From a virus: a stretch of DNA of 37,349 nucleotides. The stretch's first letter is position 1. Each line of letters opens with the position of its first letter. The notes under the pieces were generated by a model. The model had not been told where the DNA came from. It did no database searches and saw only the letters and a list, made by a program, of their open reading frames with translations. The stretch covers positions 1 to 37,349 of IMG/VR virus record IMGVR_UViG_3300048029_000432. The stretch is one strand, 5' to 3'. This document shows positions 1 through 6,953 of the stretch, piece after piece. The position numbers and the translations under genes are program-made.

Positions 1-112
1 TGCGCATGCCGTCGAGCGTGACGCTAACGTCCAGCAACATAACTGTGCCAGCGCCGCAGACTGTAGGAAGCGGGGAACACTACTACGAGTTCACCAGCGG
101 CAGCGGCACCGT
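1..112 (+). repeat. 112-bp exact direct repeat, copy A
   Basis: These 112 bases are identical to 35968-36079. The match stops after GGCACCGT, where this copy continues AACAGT and the other GCAGGT, with patchy similarity to about base 185. It lies inside fibre coding sequence and sets a circle length of about 35,967 bp. Confidence 0.95.
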
Positions 113-194
113 AACAGTCAACATCGCGGCTGGCTCGCCTCTCCCCACGACCGGCGTGCTAAGCCTCGCGGAACACTACCAAGGAACCCTGTAA
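1..194 (+). CDS. Tail fibre, C-terminal end only (partial)
   Basis: The reading frame is open from the window edge and ends at the TAA at 192-194. The first 112 bases equal 35968-36079 inside the large fibre gene, in the same frame, so this is the C-terminal end of a glycine-rich tail fibre whose body lies at 33753-36079. After residue SGTV the two versions differ but remain homologous, ending in AEHYQGTL here and AEHYQSKI at the right end. In a circular genome this is the natural end of the fibre gene. It is followed after two bases by the lysis genes. The ATG at position 6 is an internal methionine, not a start. Confidence 0.85.
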   Translation, partial: RMPSSVTLTSSNITVPAPQTVGSGEHYYEFTSGSGTVTVNIAAGSPLPTTGVLSLAEHYQGTL

Positions 195-196
195 CC

Positions 197-433
197 ATGA
201 CCGACGACGACAAACTGCGCCAAGTGGCCGCCGAAGCGGTCGAACAAACGCTCCGCCGCATGGGCCTCGACCCCGACGACGCGCAGACCGCTGCCGACAT
301 ACACGACCTCAAGGGTCTGTTGGGCGCGTGGCGGGCGACGAAGCGCACCGTCTGGCAGACCGTCGCGCGCGTGGCGACCGTCGCGGCGCTGGGCGCGCTG
401 GTCGCCGGTGCGTTTTTTCAGATTCGTAACTAA
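197..433 (+). CDS. Small membrane protein of the lysis region
   Basis: This 78-residue protein has a charged, helical N-terminal part (residues 1-50, rich in Asp, Arg and Glu) and one C-terminal membrane segment at about residues 54-73 (VARVATVAALGALVAGAFF) followed by a short tail. It starts three bases after the fibre stop codon, with AAGGA upstream. Small proteins of this shape are common between tail fibre and holin in podoviruses. The position suggests a role in lysis, for example as a holin partner, but no catalytic feature is visible. The same place in the block at the right end is taken by a different protein with the same layout (36381-36629). Confidence 0.75.
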   Translation: MTDDDKLRQVAAEAVEQTLRRMGLDPDDAQTAADIHDLKGLLGAWRATKRTVWQTVARVATVAALGALVAGAFFQIRN

Positions 434-453
434 CGACTACAAAGGAGTACACC

Positions 454-675
454 ATGAACGAGACAACGAACCAAACCAAGCCGTGGTGGCAATCCCGCAC
501 TGTGCTGGGCGTTATCGTGATGGCCGTGTCGGGCGTCGCAGCGCAGACTGGTGCCGCCGAAGTCACCGCTGCGGACCAAGCCGCGATTGTAGACTGGCTG
601 CTGAACGCCGTTGGCGTCGGTGCGGCTGGCTTTGCGATTTGGGGGCGCGTGGTGGCGAACCGGCGCATTGGCTAA
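454..675 (+). CDS. Putative holin
   Basis: The product has 73 residues. Holins open the inner membrane at the end of infection. A polar N-terminus with KPWWQSRTV leads into a first membrane segment (about residues 16-33), then an acidic linker and a second segment (about 47-65) ending in FAIWGRVVANRR. A clear AAAGGAG ribosome site lies upstream of the ATG at 454. The second holin-like gene at 36175-36381 shares KPWWQS(R/K)TV and AIWGR, so the two are diverged members of one family. The stop overlaps the start of the next gene (TAATG). Assignment rests on size, membrane layout and the spanin genes that follow. Confidence 0.75.
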   Translation: MNETTNQTKPWWQSRTVLGVIVMAVSGVAAQTGAAEVTAADQAAIVDWLLNAVGVGAAGFAIWGRVVANRRIG

Positions 676-899
676 TGCAGACCGTACTGCAAATCGTCCG
701 TATCATTGCTGGGCTGCTAATCCAATCGGGATTGGCATTCCGCAGTGGTCGCCGCGCCGCAGAAAAGGCGCAACGCAAGTCCGACCTGGAGGCCGCTGCC
801 AATGCCCTGGACGCGAAAGCCGACGCTGCGTCTGCCGATCTGCTTAGCCGCGACGATCTTATTGACCAGCTGCGGAACAAAGACCGACTCCGCAAGTGA
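675..899 (+). CDS. Inner-membrane spanin (Rz-like)
   Basis: This 74-residue protein has an N-terminal signal anchor (about residues 3-22, VLQIVRIIAGLLIQSGLAF) and then a charged, alanine-rich helical segment likely to form a coiled coil in the periplasm. This is the layout of i-spanins, which join an outer-membrane lipoprotein partner to fuse the two membranes during lysis of Gram-negative cells. Its start overlaps the holin stop by one base. The main support is the lipoprotein partner gene that begins inside it in another frame (802-1032). The sequence itself shows no family-specific motif. Confidence 0.72.
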   Translation: MQTVLQIVRIIAGLLIQSGLAFRSGRRAAEKAQRKSDLEAAANALDAKADAASADLLSRDDLIDQLRNKDRLRK

Positions 900-1032
900 C
901 CTGCCGCCACCGTCGCTGTCTGTAGCGTGCGTCGTGTTCGAGCCGATCCCCGGCAGTACAGACGACACAACTGAAACGCTCCGGGCTATCGTAGCCCATA
1001 ACGCCGCCTGGGACGCTATCTGCGATGACTGA
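802..1032 (+). CDS. Outer-membrane spanin lipoprotein (Rz1-like), nested start
   Basis: The 76-residue product starts with a lipoprotein signal peptide. A basic N-terminus and hydrophobic stretch end in the lipobox LTSC, giving a lipidated Cys24. The mature part is short and proline-containing (DLPPPS) and ends with a pattern seen in many Rz1-like proteins (FEPIPGS, then HNAAW and a late Cys). I chose the ATG at 802 because GGAGG lies about nine bases upstream. A start at 745 would add an unlikely basic extension. The first 98 bases overlap the i-spanin gene in a different frame, as in classical Rz/Rz1 pairs. Confidence 0.82.
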   Translation: MPWTRKPTLRLPICLAATILLTSCGTKTDSASDLPPPSLSVACVVFEPIPGSTDDTTETLRAIVAHNAAWDAICDD

Positions 1033-1237
1033 CGACGACCTGTACCCCGTGTCCGAAACCGAACACGACGACGAAGCAGAAGCGGACTTGATACGTGGAA
1101 ACACTATCGCGGAAATGGTCGAAAACGCCGTGCTGCTGGGGCTGGACTTAGAAATGAACGCCTACATTGGGTCCGAAATGGTCAAAATCACGGTCACAAC
1201 GTACCAAACGGACCAAGACGCGGCAGTGATGCACTAG
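1025..1237 (+). CDS. Small acidic protein of unknown function
   Basis: I do not recognise this 70-residue protein. It is acidic in its first third (TDDD, EHDDEAEAD) and ends in a short beta-rich region. No membrane segment or signal is visible. The ATG overlaps the last eight bases of the o-spanin gene, so it is probably translated with the lysis cassette. It is the last gene before the terminator at 1247-1278 and thus the likely end of the late transcript. Confidence 0.6.
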   Translation: MTDDDLYPVSETEHDDEAEADLIRGNTIAEMVENAVLLGLDLEMNAYIGSEMVKITVTTYQTDQDAAVMH

Positions 1238-1246
1238 AAACGACTA

Positions 1247-1278
1247 GGGCCGGAGCGTTGCAGCGTCCCGGCCCTTTT
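1247..1278 (+). terminator. Rho-independent terminator after the lysis genes
   Basis: GGGCCGG at 1247-1253 pairs with CCGGCCC at about 1267-1274, with further pairing inside (GCGTTGCAGCG region), and is followed by TTTTCC. It lies ten bases after the last lysis-region stop codon and should end the late transcript. The opposite strand lacks a T-run after the hairpin. Confidence 0.85.
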
Positions 1279-1376
1279 CCTTGGCTTTACCGGCGGTTTG
1301 CTATGGACAGCACGCCAGAAAGCTATGGGTTGCAGCTAAGTGTCTGGAAACAGTACGTTACAAACTACCAGACTAA

Positions 1377-1607
1377 TTAACTATGAAGCGTCACAAGTCC
1401 TGAAGCGGACGTGACGTGTTCAAGTTCGCGTTCGCCGTAGGCGCGCATCGCGGTGACAAAAGCCAGCAGTGTTTGCCGGTCCACGACGCCAAGGAACTCG
1501 ATTTCGTAATGGCCGCCTTCGGTGTCGAGAATCTGGACACCCGCTTCGGCGGCTGCGGTTTCCAGCGTTTGGGTGAAACGGTCGATGGGATCAAGTTGCT
1601 GAAGCAT
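1377..1607 (-). CDS. Hypothetical protein downstream of integrase
   Basis: The 76-residue product begins MLQQLDPIDRF and has an acidic, mixed alpha/beta composition without membrane segments or known motifs. It reads as a normal soluble protein. The start overlaps the end of the upstream gene (1591-1788) by 17 bases, inside a run of six G on the coding strand that could act as its ribosome site. It is the last minus-strand gene of the integrase unit and faces the lysis genes. Function unknown. Confidence 0.55.
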   Translation of the reverse strand: MLQQLDPIDRFTQTLETAAAEAGVQILDTEGGHYEIEFLGVVDRQTLLAFVTAMRAYGERELEHVTSASGLVTLHS

Positions 1608-1788
1608 TGCCGCGCCCCCCGTCGATCACGCCAGTGCAACAAACCGCTAACCGCTGGTTCGCGCCAAATTCAGCAGTTGCTGCATCCACGCAGCGACTCA
1701 GCCACGCTTGATAAAAGAGCCAGCCTTTCAGCCGGAGCGAAAAAATCGGGGTGTGTGACCCCAACTTTGAAAGCGTTTCGTAGTTCAT
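1591..1788 (-). CDS. Small hypothetical protein
   Basis: This 65-residue product starts at an ATG with GGGAG ten bases upstream, which is the main evidence that it is real. It has aromatic and basic residues in the middle (LRLKGWLFYQAWLSRC) and a cysteine pair near the C-terminus. No family is recognised. It lies between the integrase and the 76-residue gene, overlapping the latter by 17 bases, which suggests translational coupling. Confidence 0.45.
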   Translation of the reverse strand: MNYETLSKLGSHTPIFSLRLKGWLFYQAWLSRCVDAATAEFGANQRLAVCCTGVIDGGRGNASAT

Positions 1789-1940
1789 TTCAATTTAACT
1801 CCCAATTAGCGCCGCCCTTATTAGCGGCCGTTGCTGTGTTCCACATACCGCACCGTGCAGCAAGGTTTTTTCGGTAAAATTTGCACGTTACAGGCAGAAA
1901 CACATATTTACGTGAGAACATTAACGGAACAACGTCCCCA
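1789..1940. other. AT-rich gap behind the integrase, candidate attP region
   Basis: This 152-bp stretch has no convincing gene. It is richer in A and T than its surroundings, especially at 1865-1922. It lies directly downstream of the integrase stop, a usual place for a phage attachment site. I see no match to a tRNA 3' end, so the core site cannot be named. A short hairpin (GCCGC/GCGGC near 1812-1830) lacks a T-run. Confidence 0.25.
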
Positions 1941-3227
1941 CTACACCGCGTCCACGACGCTGCGGCCCATGTCGGGCCGGTACGCGGCATAGACGGTTTC
2001 GATGATCTGCGTGGACTGGCCCGTCACCTGCCCGATCAGATACGGCGACAGACCCGCTGCAACGGCCCAGGTAATGTACGACCGCCGGAACGCGTGGCTG
2101 TGCAGTCGGTCGGCCATGTCCTGCACCCGTGCGTCCGAGTCGCCCTGCATCTTGGCTCGCAGCCGCCGCAGCTTGCTGCCGATATGCTCCCGCTGCCACA
2201 GCACGTTAGCGTCGCTTGGTTCGCGTTCTGCTGCAGCGCGTTCGAGTATCGGCCGCAAATCCGGCGCGATAGGGACGCTGGGACGGCGTTTTGACGTCTC
2301 GCGGATACCGCTGGGCTGCAGGTGTATGACGTTCAGCGCTAGGTCCACGCGATCCCACGTCAGGTCCATTAGAGCGCCGACACGCGCCCCGGTGTAACGC
2401 ACCAGCCAAAGGTACAGTTCCAGCGCAGACAGGCGGCTGCGGTCGCCATAGTAGCCACCACTGGTGCGCCATGCTTCCGCGTAGTCCAGCACCGTCGCCC
2501 AGTCGTCTTTGGTGAGCACCAGCTTGTCGTGGACCACCGGCCTTGCGACGTCGAACAGTGGCGGCGCGTCGGCTTTACTGATCCGCTTGGTTTTGACCGC
2601 GTGCCGGACAGCGGCGTTCCAGACAACGGCGTCGAGCCGGAAACTGTTGTGGCTGATCGAGCGCAAGCGCTGCTCCCGATACGCGGCCAAGTCGGCGTCG
2701 GTTACGTGGCGCACCGGCTTGTCGTCGGTAAGCGCGTCCCGCAGTTTGCCGATGATGCTGCGATAGCTGGCACGGGTGGCGTAGGACGCGGTTGCGAGGC
2801 GCTGGTCGAAGTATTCCGACAGCAGCTGCTGCACGGTGAACTGCGCGACGGACGTGCCAAGGCCCAGCTCCGCAAGGCGCTGCTCCATCCGGCGCGGCAC
2901 TTCGTCCGGGTCGCGGGTGCCAAGGGACCGCCGCAGCAGTTTTGGCGGGTCGCCGACGTAGACGTGCAGCATGTAGAGGTCGCGGTTGGGGCAGAGCTTA
3001 ACGTGCGGCCGCTGCTGGTCCCGTATCGCGATGAGCTTGCGCTTGCGTTCTTCGGCGGCGCGGCGTGTCGCGTGCTTGCCGACACTGTCGTAGAACAGCA
3101 CAAGCGCGCCGCTAGTGTCGCGGTCGTACCAGATCACCCGCAGGTCGTCGGTAGTGCCGGGCAAATGTTTGACGTCGAAAGCCTCGGCCGTGGCGCTGGG
3201 GCGGTCGGCTGTCTCATAGCTTAACAT
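1941..3227 (-). CDS. int: Tyrosine-family site-specific integrase
   Basis: This 428-residue recombinase would insert and excise the phage genome at an attachment site. The N-terminal part (to about residue 230) contains arm- and core-binding regions. The C-terminal catalytic domain shows Arg282 in TGARVG, Lys313 in TSKRR, His378 and Arg381 in HAFR, and the nucleophile Tyr413 in ETVYAAY. The position usually held by His or Trp after the conserved Gly is Gln404 (VTGQS), which is unusual. I chose the ATG at 3227 over the upstream one at 3320 because AGAGGA lies at proper distance and the longer version only adds sequence overlapping the repressor gene. It overlaps that gene by 14 bases, so both are probably made from one transcript. 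Confidence 0.9.
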   Translation of the reverse strand: MLSYETADRPSATAEAFDVKHLPGTTDDLRVIWYDRDTSGALVLFYDSVGKHATRRAAEERKRKLIAIRDQQRPHVKLCPNRDLYMLHVYVGDPPKLLRRSLGTRDPDEVPRRMEQRLAELGLGTSVAQFTVQQLLSEYFDQRLATASYATRASYRSIIGKLRDALTDDKPVRHVTDADLAAYREQRLRSISHNSFRLDAVVWNAAVRHAVKTKRISKADAPPLFDVARPVVHDKLVLTKDDWATVLDYAEAWRTSGGYYGDRSRLSALELYLWLVRYTGARVGALMDLTWDRVDLALNVIHLQPSGIRETSKRRPSVPIAPDLRPILERAAAEREPSDANVLWQREHIGSKLRRLRAKMQGDSDARVQDMADRLHSHAFRRSYITWAVAAGLSPYLIGQVTGQSTQIIETVYAAYRPDMGRSVVDAV

Positions 3228-3624
3228 CTTGGAAGTCCTCTTTCTTCTTCCGTTCGCCGAACCGGTTGTTGGCTTCGAGAACCTCATGAAGCATCTGGTC
3301 GTCCACCGGCATGCCGCCAATGCGCAGGATGAACCAACCTGGCTGGCCGTCTACGGGCTGGAAATTGATGCTGCTGGTCGCGACAGAAACCACCGTATCA
3401 TCGAAGGATTCGGGGCAGAGTTCGCGCGGGTCCATTTGCAGGAAGTCGGCGAGCGTTTGCAGCCTACGGCCGCGTGGTAGGTGCAGGCCGCGCGCCCAGC
3501 CGGATATGGCCTGTTGCGACAGCCCGGTGCTGCGCTGGATTTGCAGTTGCGTTAGATCGCGGTCGCGCATGATGCGCTTGAGGCGGGCCGCAAAAGCAGC
3601 CGCGCGTTGCGGATCAAATGCCAT
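3214..3624 (-). CDS. XRE-family repressor, probable lysogeny regulator
   Basis: The 136-residue protein has an N-terminal helix-turn-helix domain (about residues 10-65; LTQLQIQRSTGLSQQAIS) of the Cro/CI type. The C-terminal half is mixed beta structure, and I see no LexA-type Ser-Lys protease domain, so RecA-driven self-cleavage is not supported. I chose ATG 3624 because GGGAG lies eight bases upstream. The longer start at 3687 would overlap the promoter. It is cotranscribed with the integrase, a common lysogeny arrangement, and has a sigma70-like promoter and a palindrome in its leader. Alternatively it could be a Cro-like regulator of integration only. Confidence 0.72.
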   Translation of the reverse strand: MAFDPQRAAAFAARLKRIMRDRDLTQLQIQRSTGLSQQAISGWARGLHLPRGRRLQTLADFLQMDPRELCPESFDDTVVSVATSSINFQPVDGQPGWFILRIGGMPVDDQMLHEVLEANNRFGERKKKEDFQDVKL

Positions 3625-3657
3625 GGTAGTGACTCCCACTATGTTGCAGTGCTCACG

Positions 3658-3673
3658 GAGCGTTTTGCCGCTC
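3658..3673. promoter_or_regulatory. Palindrome in repressor leader, candidate operator
   Basis: GAGCG and CGCTC form an inverted repeat around TTTTGC. It lies between the promoter at 3693-3721 and the repressor start, so it could serve autoregulation. Its centre shares GCGTTTTGCC with the operator at 12596-12612. Position and symmetry are seen; binding is inferred. Confidence 0.35.
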
Positions 3674-3692
3674 TCTTGATTGCACAAAACAA

Positions 3693-3721
3693 CATTTAGG
3701 CGCGCCAGCGTGACGCGTCAA
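3693..3721 (-). promoter_or_regulatory. Promoter for repressor and integrase
   Basis: On the minus strand TTGACG (3716-3721) and TAAATG (3693-3698) are separated by 17 bases, close to a sigma70 consensus. Transcription would start near 3686 and read into the repressor gene at 3624. Confidence 0.55.
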
Positions 3722-3729
3722 CAATTTAA

Positions 3730-3990
3730 CTAAGAACCAGCCGGTAAATCGCGAAACCCGTTAATCGCCGCAGCTACCAGCGGCCTACGCGACCGGGCGT
3801 GCAGCTCCAGCACCAGCAGTTCGCGGGCGGGTATATCACTGCCCGGCGTATAATCAAGCACACCGGCGATTTCCGCTTCGATAGCAGGGCAGACGTGTTC
3901 GACGGGCTGCTGCGCGAGGTCGCTGGCGTCGAGGTACTTGCGGAGCCGGGTGACGAGCGGGTCGGTGCTGTTTGCGATGCGTGGGGTCAT
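3730..3990 (-). CDS. Small protein downstream of methyltransferase
   Basis: The 86-residue product starts at an ATG overlapping the methyltransferase stop (ATGA), so it is likely translated by coupling. A start at 4032 would extend it into methyltransferase coding sequence without benefit. It is helical, with a leucine- and arginine-rich C-terminal part (LLVLELHARSRRPLV). It may work with the methyltransferase or be an independent accessory gene. No family recognised. Confidence 0.55.
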   Translation of the reverse strand: MTPRIANSTDPLVTRLRKYLDASDLAQQPVEHVCPAIEAEIAGVLDYTPGSDIPARELLVLELHARSRRPLVAAAINGFRDLPAGS

Positions 3991-5069
3991 GGGCGTAGCT
4001 CCGTAAACAGCCGCACGCGGTCCAGCACCCAACCGATAACCGGCACGGCCATGCTGTTGCCCAGCGCCTTGTATCGCGGGCCGTCTGCGGCGGGCTTGCC
4101 GTGACGGTACGGGATCAGCGTGAAGTCGTCAGGGAAACCCTGCAGTCGCTCGCATTCGCGTGGCGTCAAGCGGCGCACTGTTAGGCCGTCCGTGACCCCG
4201 TTTTGCCTGCGGCTGCCATTGTGTGCATCAAGCGTTGCGTGAGTGTCGCCGATACGAACGCCAGACTGCGACGACTGGAACGCCGCGACCCCCGGAACCT
4301 TCGTCGTGCTAAGTGTCGGCGTGATTGCGTCGCTGGCGCTTAGGCTTTGGCCCGCGCTATTGTTCGCACCGAAGCAAATCAAGTTATAAGCCTCGTCACC
4401 GGCTGGACCGCCTGTGCCTTTGGCCCATTTGCTTGTTACAGTTCCGACGACGCGCCCTTGGTCAATGCCGCCTCCAGAATAGGGGGCAGTTTCTTCCCGC
4501 GCTTCTCTGCTCGGCGGAGTATCCCCGCACAGGCCCGCTGGCTCAAACAGTACCGCCGCAGGTGGTCGCCAGTCGTCTCCAAGGTGGCCGACAGCAAACA
4601 CGCGACGGCGTCGCTGTGCCACTCCGGCATATTGAGCGTCCAGGATTCGCCACGCGCCCGAATACCCGCAGACTTCCATTTGGTCGAGGAAGGCAGCGAA
4701 GTCGTCCCCTCCGCCGCTGCTAAGCAAACCAGGGACATTTTCGAAGACGAGCCAGCGGGGCTGTAACTGCTGACAAATTCGCAAAGTGACGAGGGCCAAG
4801 TTGCCGCGCGGGTCATCCAGTCCGAGACGTTTTCCGGCGACGCTGAATGACTGACAGGGGCTTCCGGCGACAAGAACGTCAATTGGTCCGTGCTGCTTGG
4901 CTCGTTCAATAAAGTCATCTGCCGTTACGTCTCCTAGGTTGGGTGTGCCGTGGTGGTGGGCGAGGACCGCGCTGGGGAACGGCTCGATTTCCGCGTGCCA
5001 TACCCATTCGATGTCTGGCGCTGCGATTTCTGGTGCGCCTATGCCGCTAAACAGCGTCGCGCCTCTCAC
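3987..5069 (-). CDS. DNA (cytosine-5) methyltransferase, orphan
   Basis: This 360-residue enzyme would transfer a methyl group from S-adenosylmethionine to cytosine C5 in a short DNA target. Visible motifs in order: motif I LFSGIGAPE near the N-terminus, catalytic Cys72 in GSPCQSFS (motif IV), ENVPG with Glu110 (motif VI), QRRRRVF (motif VIII), a variable target-recognition stretch, and YKALGNSMAVPV (motif X). I chose GTG at 5069, which overlaps the preceding stop (GTGA) and places motif I at the usual distance. No restriction endonuclease gene lies nearby, so the likely role is protection of phage DNA from host restriction, or regulation. Target sequence cannot be read from the protein. Confidence 0.92.
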   Translation of the reverse strand: MRGATLFSGIGAPEIAAPDIEWVWHAEIEPFPSAVLAHHHGTPNLGDVTADDFIERAKQHGPIDVLVAGSPCQSFSVAGKRLGLDDPRGNLALVTLRICQQLQPRWLVFENVPGLLSSGGGDDFAAFLDQMEVCGYSGAWRILDAQYAGVAQRRRRVFAVGHLGDDWRPPAAVLFEPAGLCGDTPPSREAREETAPYSGGGIDQGRVVGTVTSKWAKGTGGPAGDEAYNLICFGANNSAGQSLSASDAITPTLSTTKVPGVAAFQSSQSGVRIGDTHATLDAHNGSRRQNGVTDGLTVRRLTPRECERLQGFPDDFTLIPYRHGKPAADGPRYKALGNSMAVPVIGWVLDRVRLFTELRP

Positions 5070-5446
5070 AGCGCACCCCCGACCGCTCCCGCGCACGGAT
5101 AGGCCACCGCGAAGGCCGCCGGGACGACCGCTTCAAGGATCGCGTACTCGTTCAGTTCGATGTGCACGACAAAGTCGAGGATCACGTCGCGGGTGGCTTC
5201 AATGTCTTCGAGCTTGTGCGCGCCACAGTACAGCGGTTCGCCGGTCGCTGCGAAATACGCGGCGTTGCCGCCCGCTGCCAGCCCGCCGACGTACAACCAA
5301 AACGCTGATTCTGGTCCCGCGCTCAGTAGTTCCGGCAGCCAATGCTCCGGCGGTGTCGCTAGTTGTTGCGCCAGCGCGTCGTAGGCTTGGCTGATCGCCG
5401 TAGCGCCTGCGATGACGATGGCGGCGGGCAATAGGTGGCGTCTCAT
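5066..5446 (-). CDS. Rap1a/Tai-like exported small protein
   Basis: The 126-residue product has an N-terminal signal or anchor sequence (residues 3-22, RHLLPAAIVIAGATAISQA). The mature part shows a pattern resembling the Rap1a/Tai family of type VI secretion immunity proteins: FWLYVGGLAAG in the middle, then EPLYC, a helical region, and a C-terminal VAYPC. I chose ATG 5446 because GGGAG lies about seven bases upstream. It is the first gene of the methyltransferase unit and has a good promoter. In a prophage it could be an exported protein benefiting the lysogen. The family match is by eye and moderate. Confidence 0.45.
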   Translation of the reverse strand: MRRHLLPAAIVIAGATAISQAYDALAQQLATPPEHWLPELLSAGPESAFWLYVGGLAAGGNAAYFAATGEPLYCGAHKLEDIEATRDVILDFVVHIELNEYAILEAVVPAAFAVAYPCAGAVGGAL

Positions 5447-5470
5447 TGGCCGCTCCCGTTGTTGTGCGGG

Positions 5471-5499
5471 GACAGTACGGCGTGAAGTGCAGAAAGTCA
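5471..5499 (-). promoter_or_regulatory. Promoter of the methyltransferase unit
   Basis: On the minus strand TTGACT (5494-5499) and TACTGT (5471-5476) are 17 bases apart. The -35 hexamer sits inside the inverted repeat AAAGT-CA-ACTTT (5492-5503), a possible operator between this unit and the divergent replication operon. Confidence 0.6.
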
Positions 5500-5556
5500 A
5501 CTTTACCCGCATACTTATATTGCGTTTGTTGTTTAGCTGCGCTATGAACCGCCCCC

Positions 5557-5949
5557 ATGACGCAGTCAGAAAGCATGATCCACACGTCCGTCGCCGACTG
5601 GCTGCGCTTTGTTGAACGCGAACTGGGAGAGCCGCTTATTTGGACCTCTGTGGTGAACGAAGGCCGTCGCGGCTGGAAGGCGCAACAGACGATCAAGCGG
5701 CACGGGCTGCGAAAAGGCTGGCCCGACCTGACGATCCTGCACGGCGGCGACCTGCTCTGCATTGAGCTGAAAGCCGCAAAGGGTCGGTTGTCTCCCGAAC
5801 AGCGCGTAGTTGGCGAAATCATCCAAGCCGCCGGTGGCTATTGGGCCATGGCGCGGTCGCTAGAGGAGACGCAGGAATGTCTACGGAACTGGGGGCGCAA
5901 CTGGCCGCGCCTGACATGGCAGGAGCTTGGCTTAGGGAACAAATCCTAG
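5557..5949 (+). CDS. VRR-NUC domain nuclease
   Basis: This 130-residue protein is a stand-alone VRR-NUC nuclease of the PD-(D/E)XK superfamily. Such proteins cut structured or branched DNA and are frequent in phage replication modules. Visible features are an N-terminal helix with Glu residues, NEGRRGWK, the core GLRKGWPDLTIL with the catalytic Asp, CIELKAAKGRLSPEQ with the E-x-K pair, and the final helix SLEETQECL. ATG 5557 lacks a clear ribosome site. The ATG at 5575 (MIHTSV) is an alternative start and fits the domain equally well. Its end overlaps the next gene by 73 bases. It is the first gene of the replication operon. Confidence 0.85.
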   Translation: MTQSESMIHTSVADWLRFVERELGEPLIWTSVVNEGRRGWKAQQTIKRHGLRKGWPDLTILHGGDLLCIELKAAKGRLSPEQRVVGEIIQAAGGYWAMARSLEETQECLRNWGRNWPRLTWQELGLGNKS

Positions 5950-6953
5950 CGCACCTGACTACGCCGAAGACCTGGGAACACGACCGCAACGCTTACGTTA
6001 GCGCGTCCACGGTTTACCGGTGCCAGCGCGCGCTGAAACACAGCCAGACCCGCGACGCGGCGGAATGGACCGGTAACGGTTTCACGGTACGCGGCGACAC
6101 CATGGAAGAATGGCTCTGCACGGTGCTTGCGCGTATCGAGCGCGAGTTCCGCATCATCCAACAGCAGGATATTTGGTTCACCGCAATCGGCGACCGCCAA
6201 GAAACGCTGCGCGATGAAGCGCTGCGGATTAGCGCCACCCCGGACGGGTTCATGCGCCTCGGCGACACCGGCGAAGTGGTGTACCTGGAGATCAAGTCGA
6301 TCGACCCCCGCGTGGTGTTGAACGACCCGAAACCCGCCCACGTCGCGCAGTGCCAATTCGGCATGGAGCTGTGCTGGCGGCTCGACCACAGCAAGCCGCA
6401 ACGCGCGCTGCTCATCTACGTGGACGCCAGCGATTATGCCGACATCACGATATTCGAGATACCCCGCGACCCGGTCGTGGCGCGTGAACTGCTGCGCCGC
6501 GCCCAGCTGACCCATGCCGCGCGGACCTACCGCGACCTCCCGGCCGAAGGGCTGGCAGCGGGCGGAGCGGAATGTAAGGACTGCGCGCTGCGTGACGAAT
6601 GCACGGCCGAACGGGCGGCGACCATTGGAGCGCTGGACCCGGACAAGCCTGCCATGGCGGCGGACCTGCTGGACGAGCTGGACGACCTAGCGCGGGACCG
6701 GGTGACGGCCGCGATAACCGAAGCGGAAGCCAAGCGAAGCAAGGAAGCGCTGAGCGACCGGATACGGAACATCCTCGAAGAACACGGCACCAGCGTCGCA
6801 AAGACGCCGGGCTACAAGATTCGCTACAGCGTGACGAAAGGTCGGGAAAGTTTCGACCGCGAAGCCGCTGAAGCGGATGGGCTGGACCTCAGCCCGTACA
6901 CGCGCAGGGGCAATGGGTTCCCGCGTCTCACGGTCACGGAAAACAAGGAATAA
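5877..6953 (+). CDS. Cas4/RecB-like Fe-S exonuclease
   Basis: The 358-residue protein has a PD-(D/E)XK nuclease core: Asp123 in SATPDGFM, Glu138 and Lys140 in YLEIKS, and Gln160 in the QCQFGM helix. Four cysteines match the Cas4/AddB iron-sulphur layout: Cys49 (YRCQRAL) before the core and Cys233, Cys236 and Cys242 after it (CKDC, DEC). The C-terminal 110 residues are helical. Such enzymes resect DNA ends for phage recombination, so this is a candidate 5' exonuclease of the phage recombination system. I chose ATG 5877 because AGGAG and GCAGGA precede it. It is followed six bases later by the SSB-like gene, a typical exonuclease plus binding-protein pairing. Confidence 0.82.
   Translation: MSTELGAQLAAPDMAGAWLREQILAHLTTPKTWEHDRNAYVSASTVYRCQRALKHSQTRDAAEWTGNGFTVRGDTMEEWLCTVLARIEREFRIIQQQDIWFTAIGDRQETLRDEALRISATPDGFMRLGDTGEVVYLEIKSIDPRVVLNDPKPAHVAQCQFGMELCWRLDHSKPQRALLIYVDASDYADITIFEIPRDPVVARELLRRAQLTHAARTYRDLPAEGLAAGGAECKDCALRDECTAERAATIGALDPDKPAMAADLLDELDDLARDRVTAAITEAEAKRSKEALSDRIRNILEEHGTSVAKTPGYKIRYSVTKGRESFDREAAEADGLDLSPYTRRGNGFPRLTVTENKE

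Noticed and set aside
309-668. Minus-strand open frames over the lysis genes
   Set aside because: They mirror well-supported plus-strand genes, are Arg/Ala/Ser-rich as expected from GC-rich antisense reading, and have no ribosome sites.
1281-1376. tRNA or attachment site after the lysis terminator
   Set aside because: No cloverleaf or CCA-type end can be folded from this 96-bp gap.
1835-1885. Terminator at the T-run near 1866
   Set aside because: The T-run is preceded by only a weak ACC/GGT pairing, not a stable stem.
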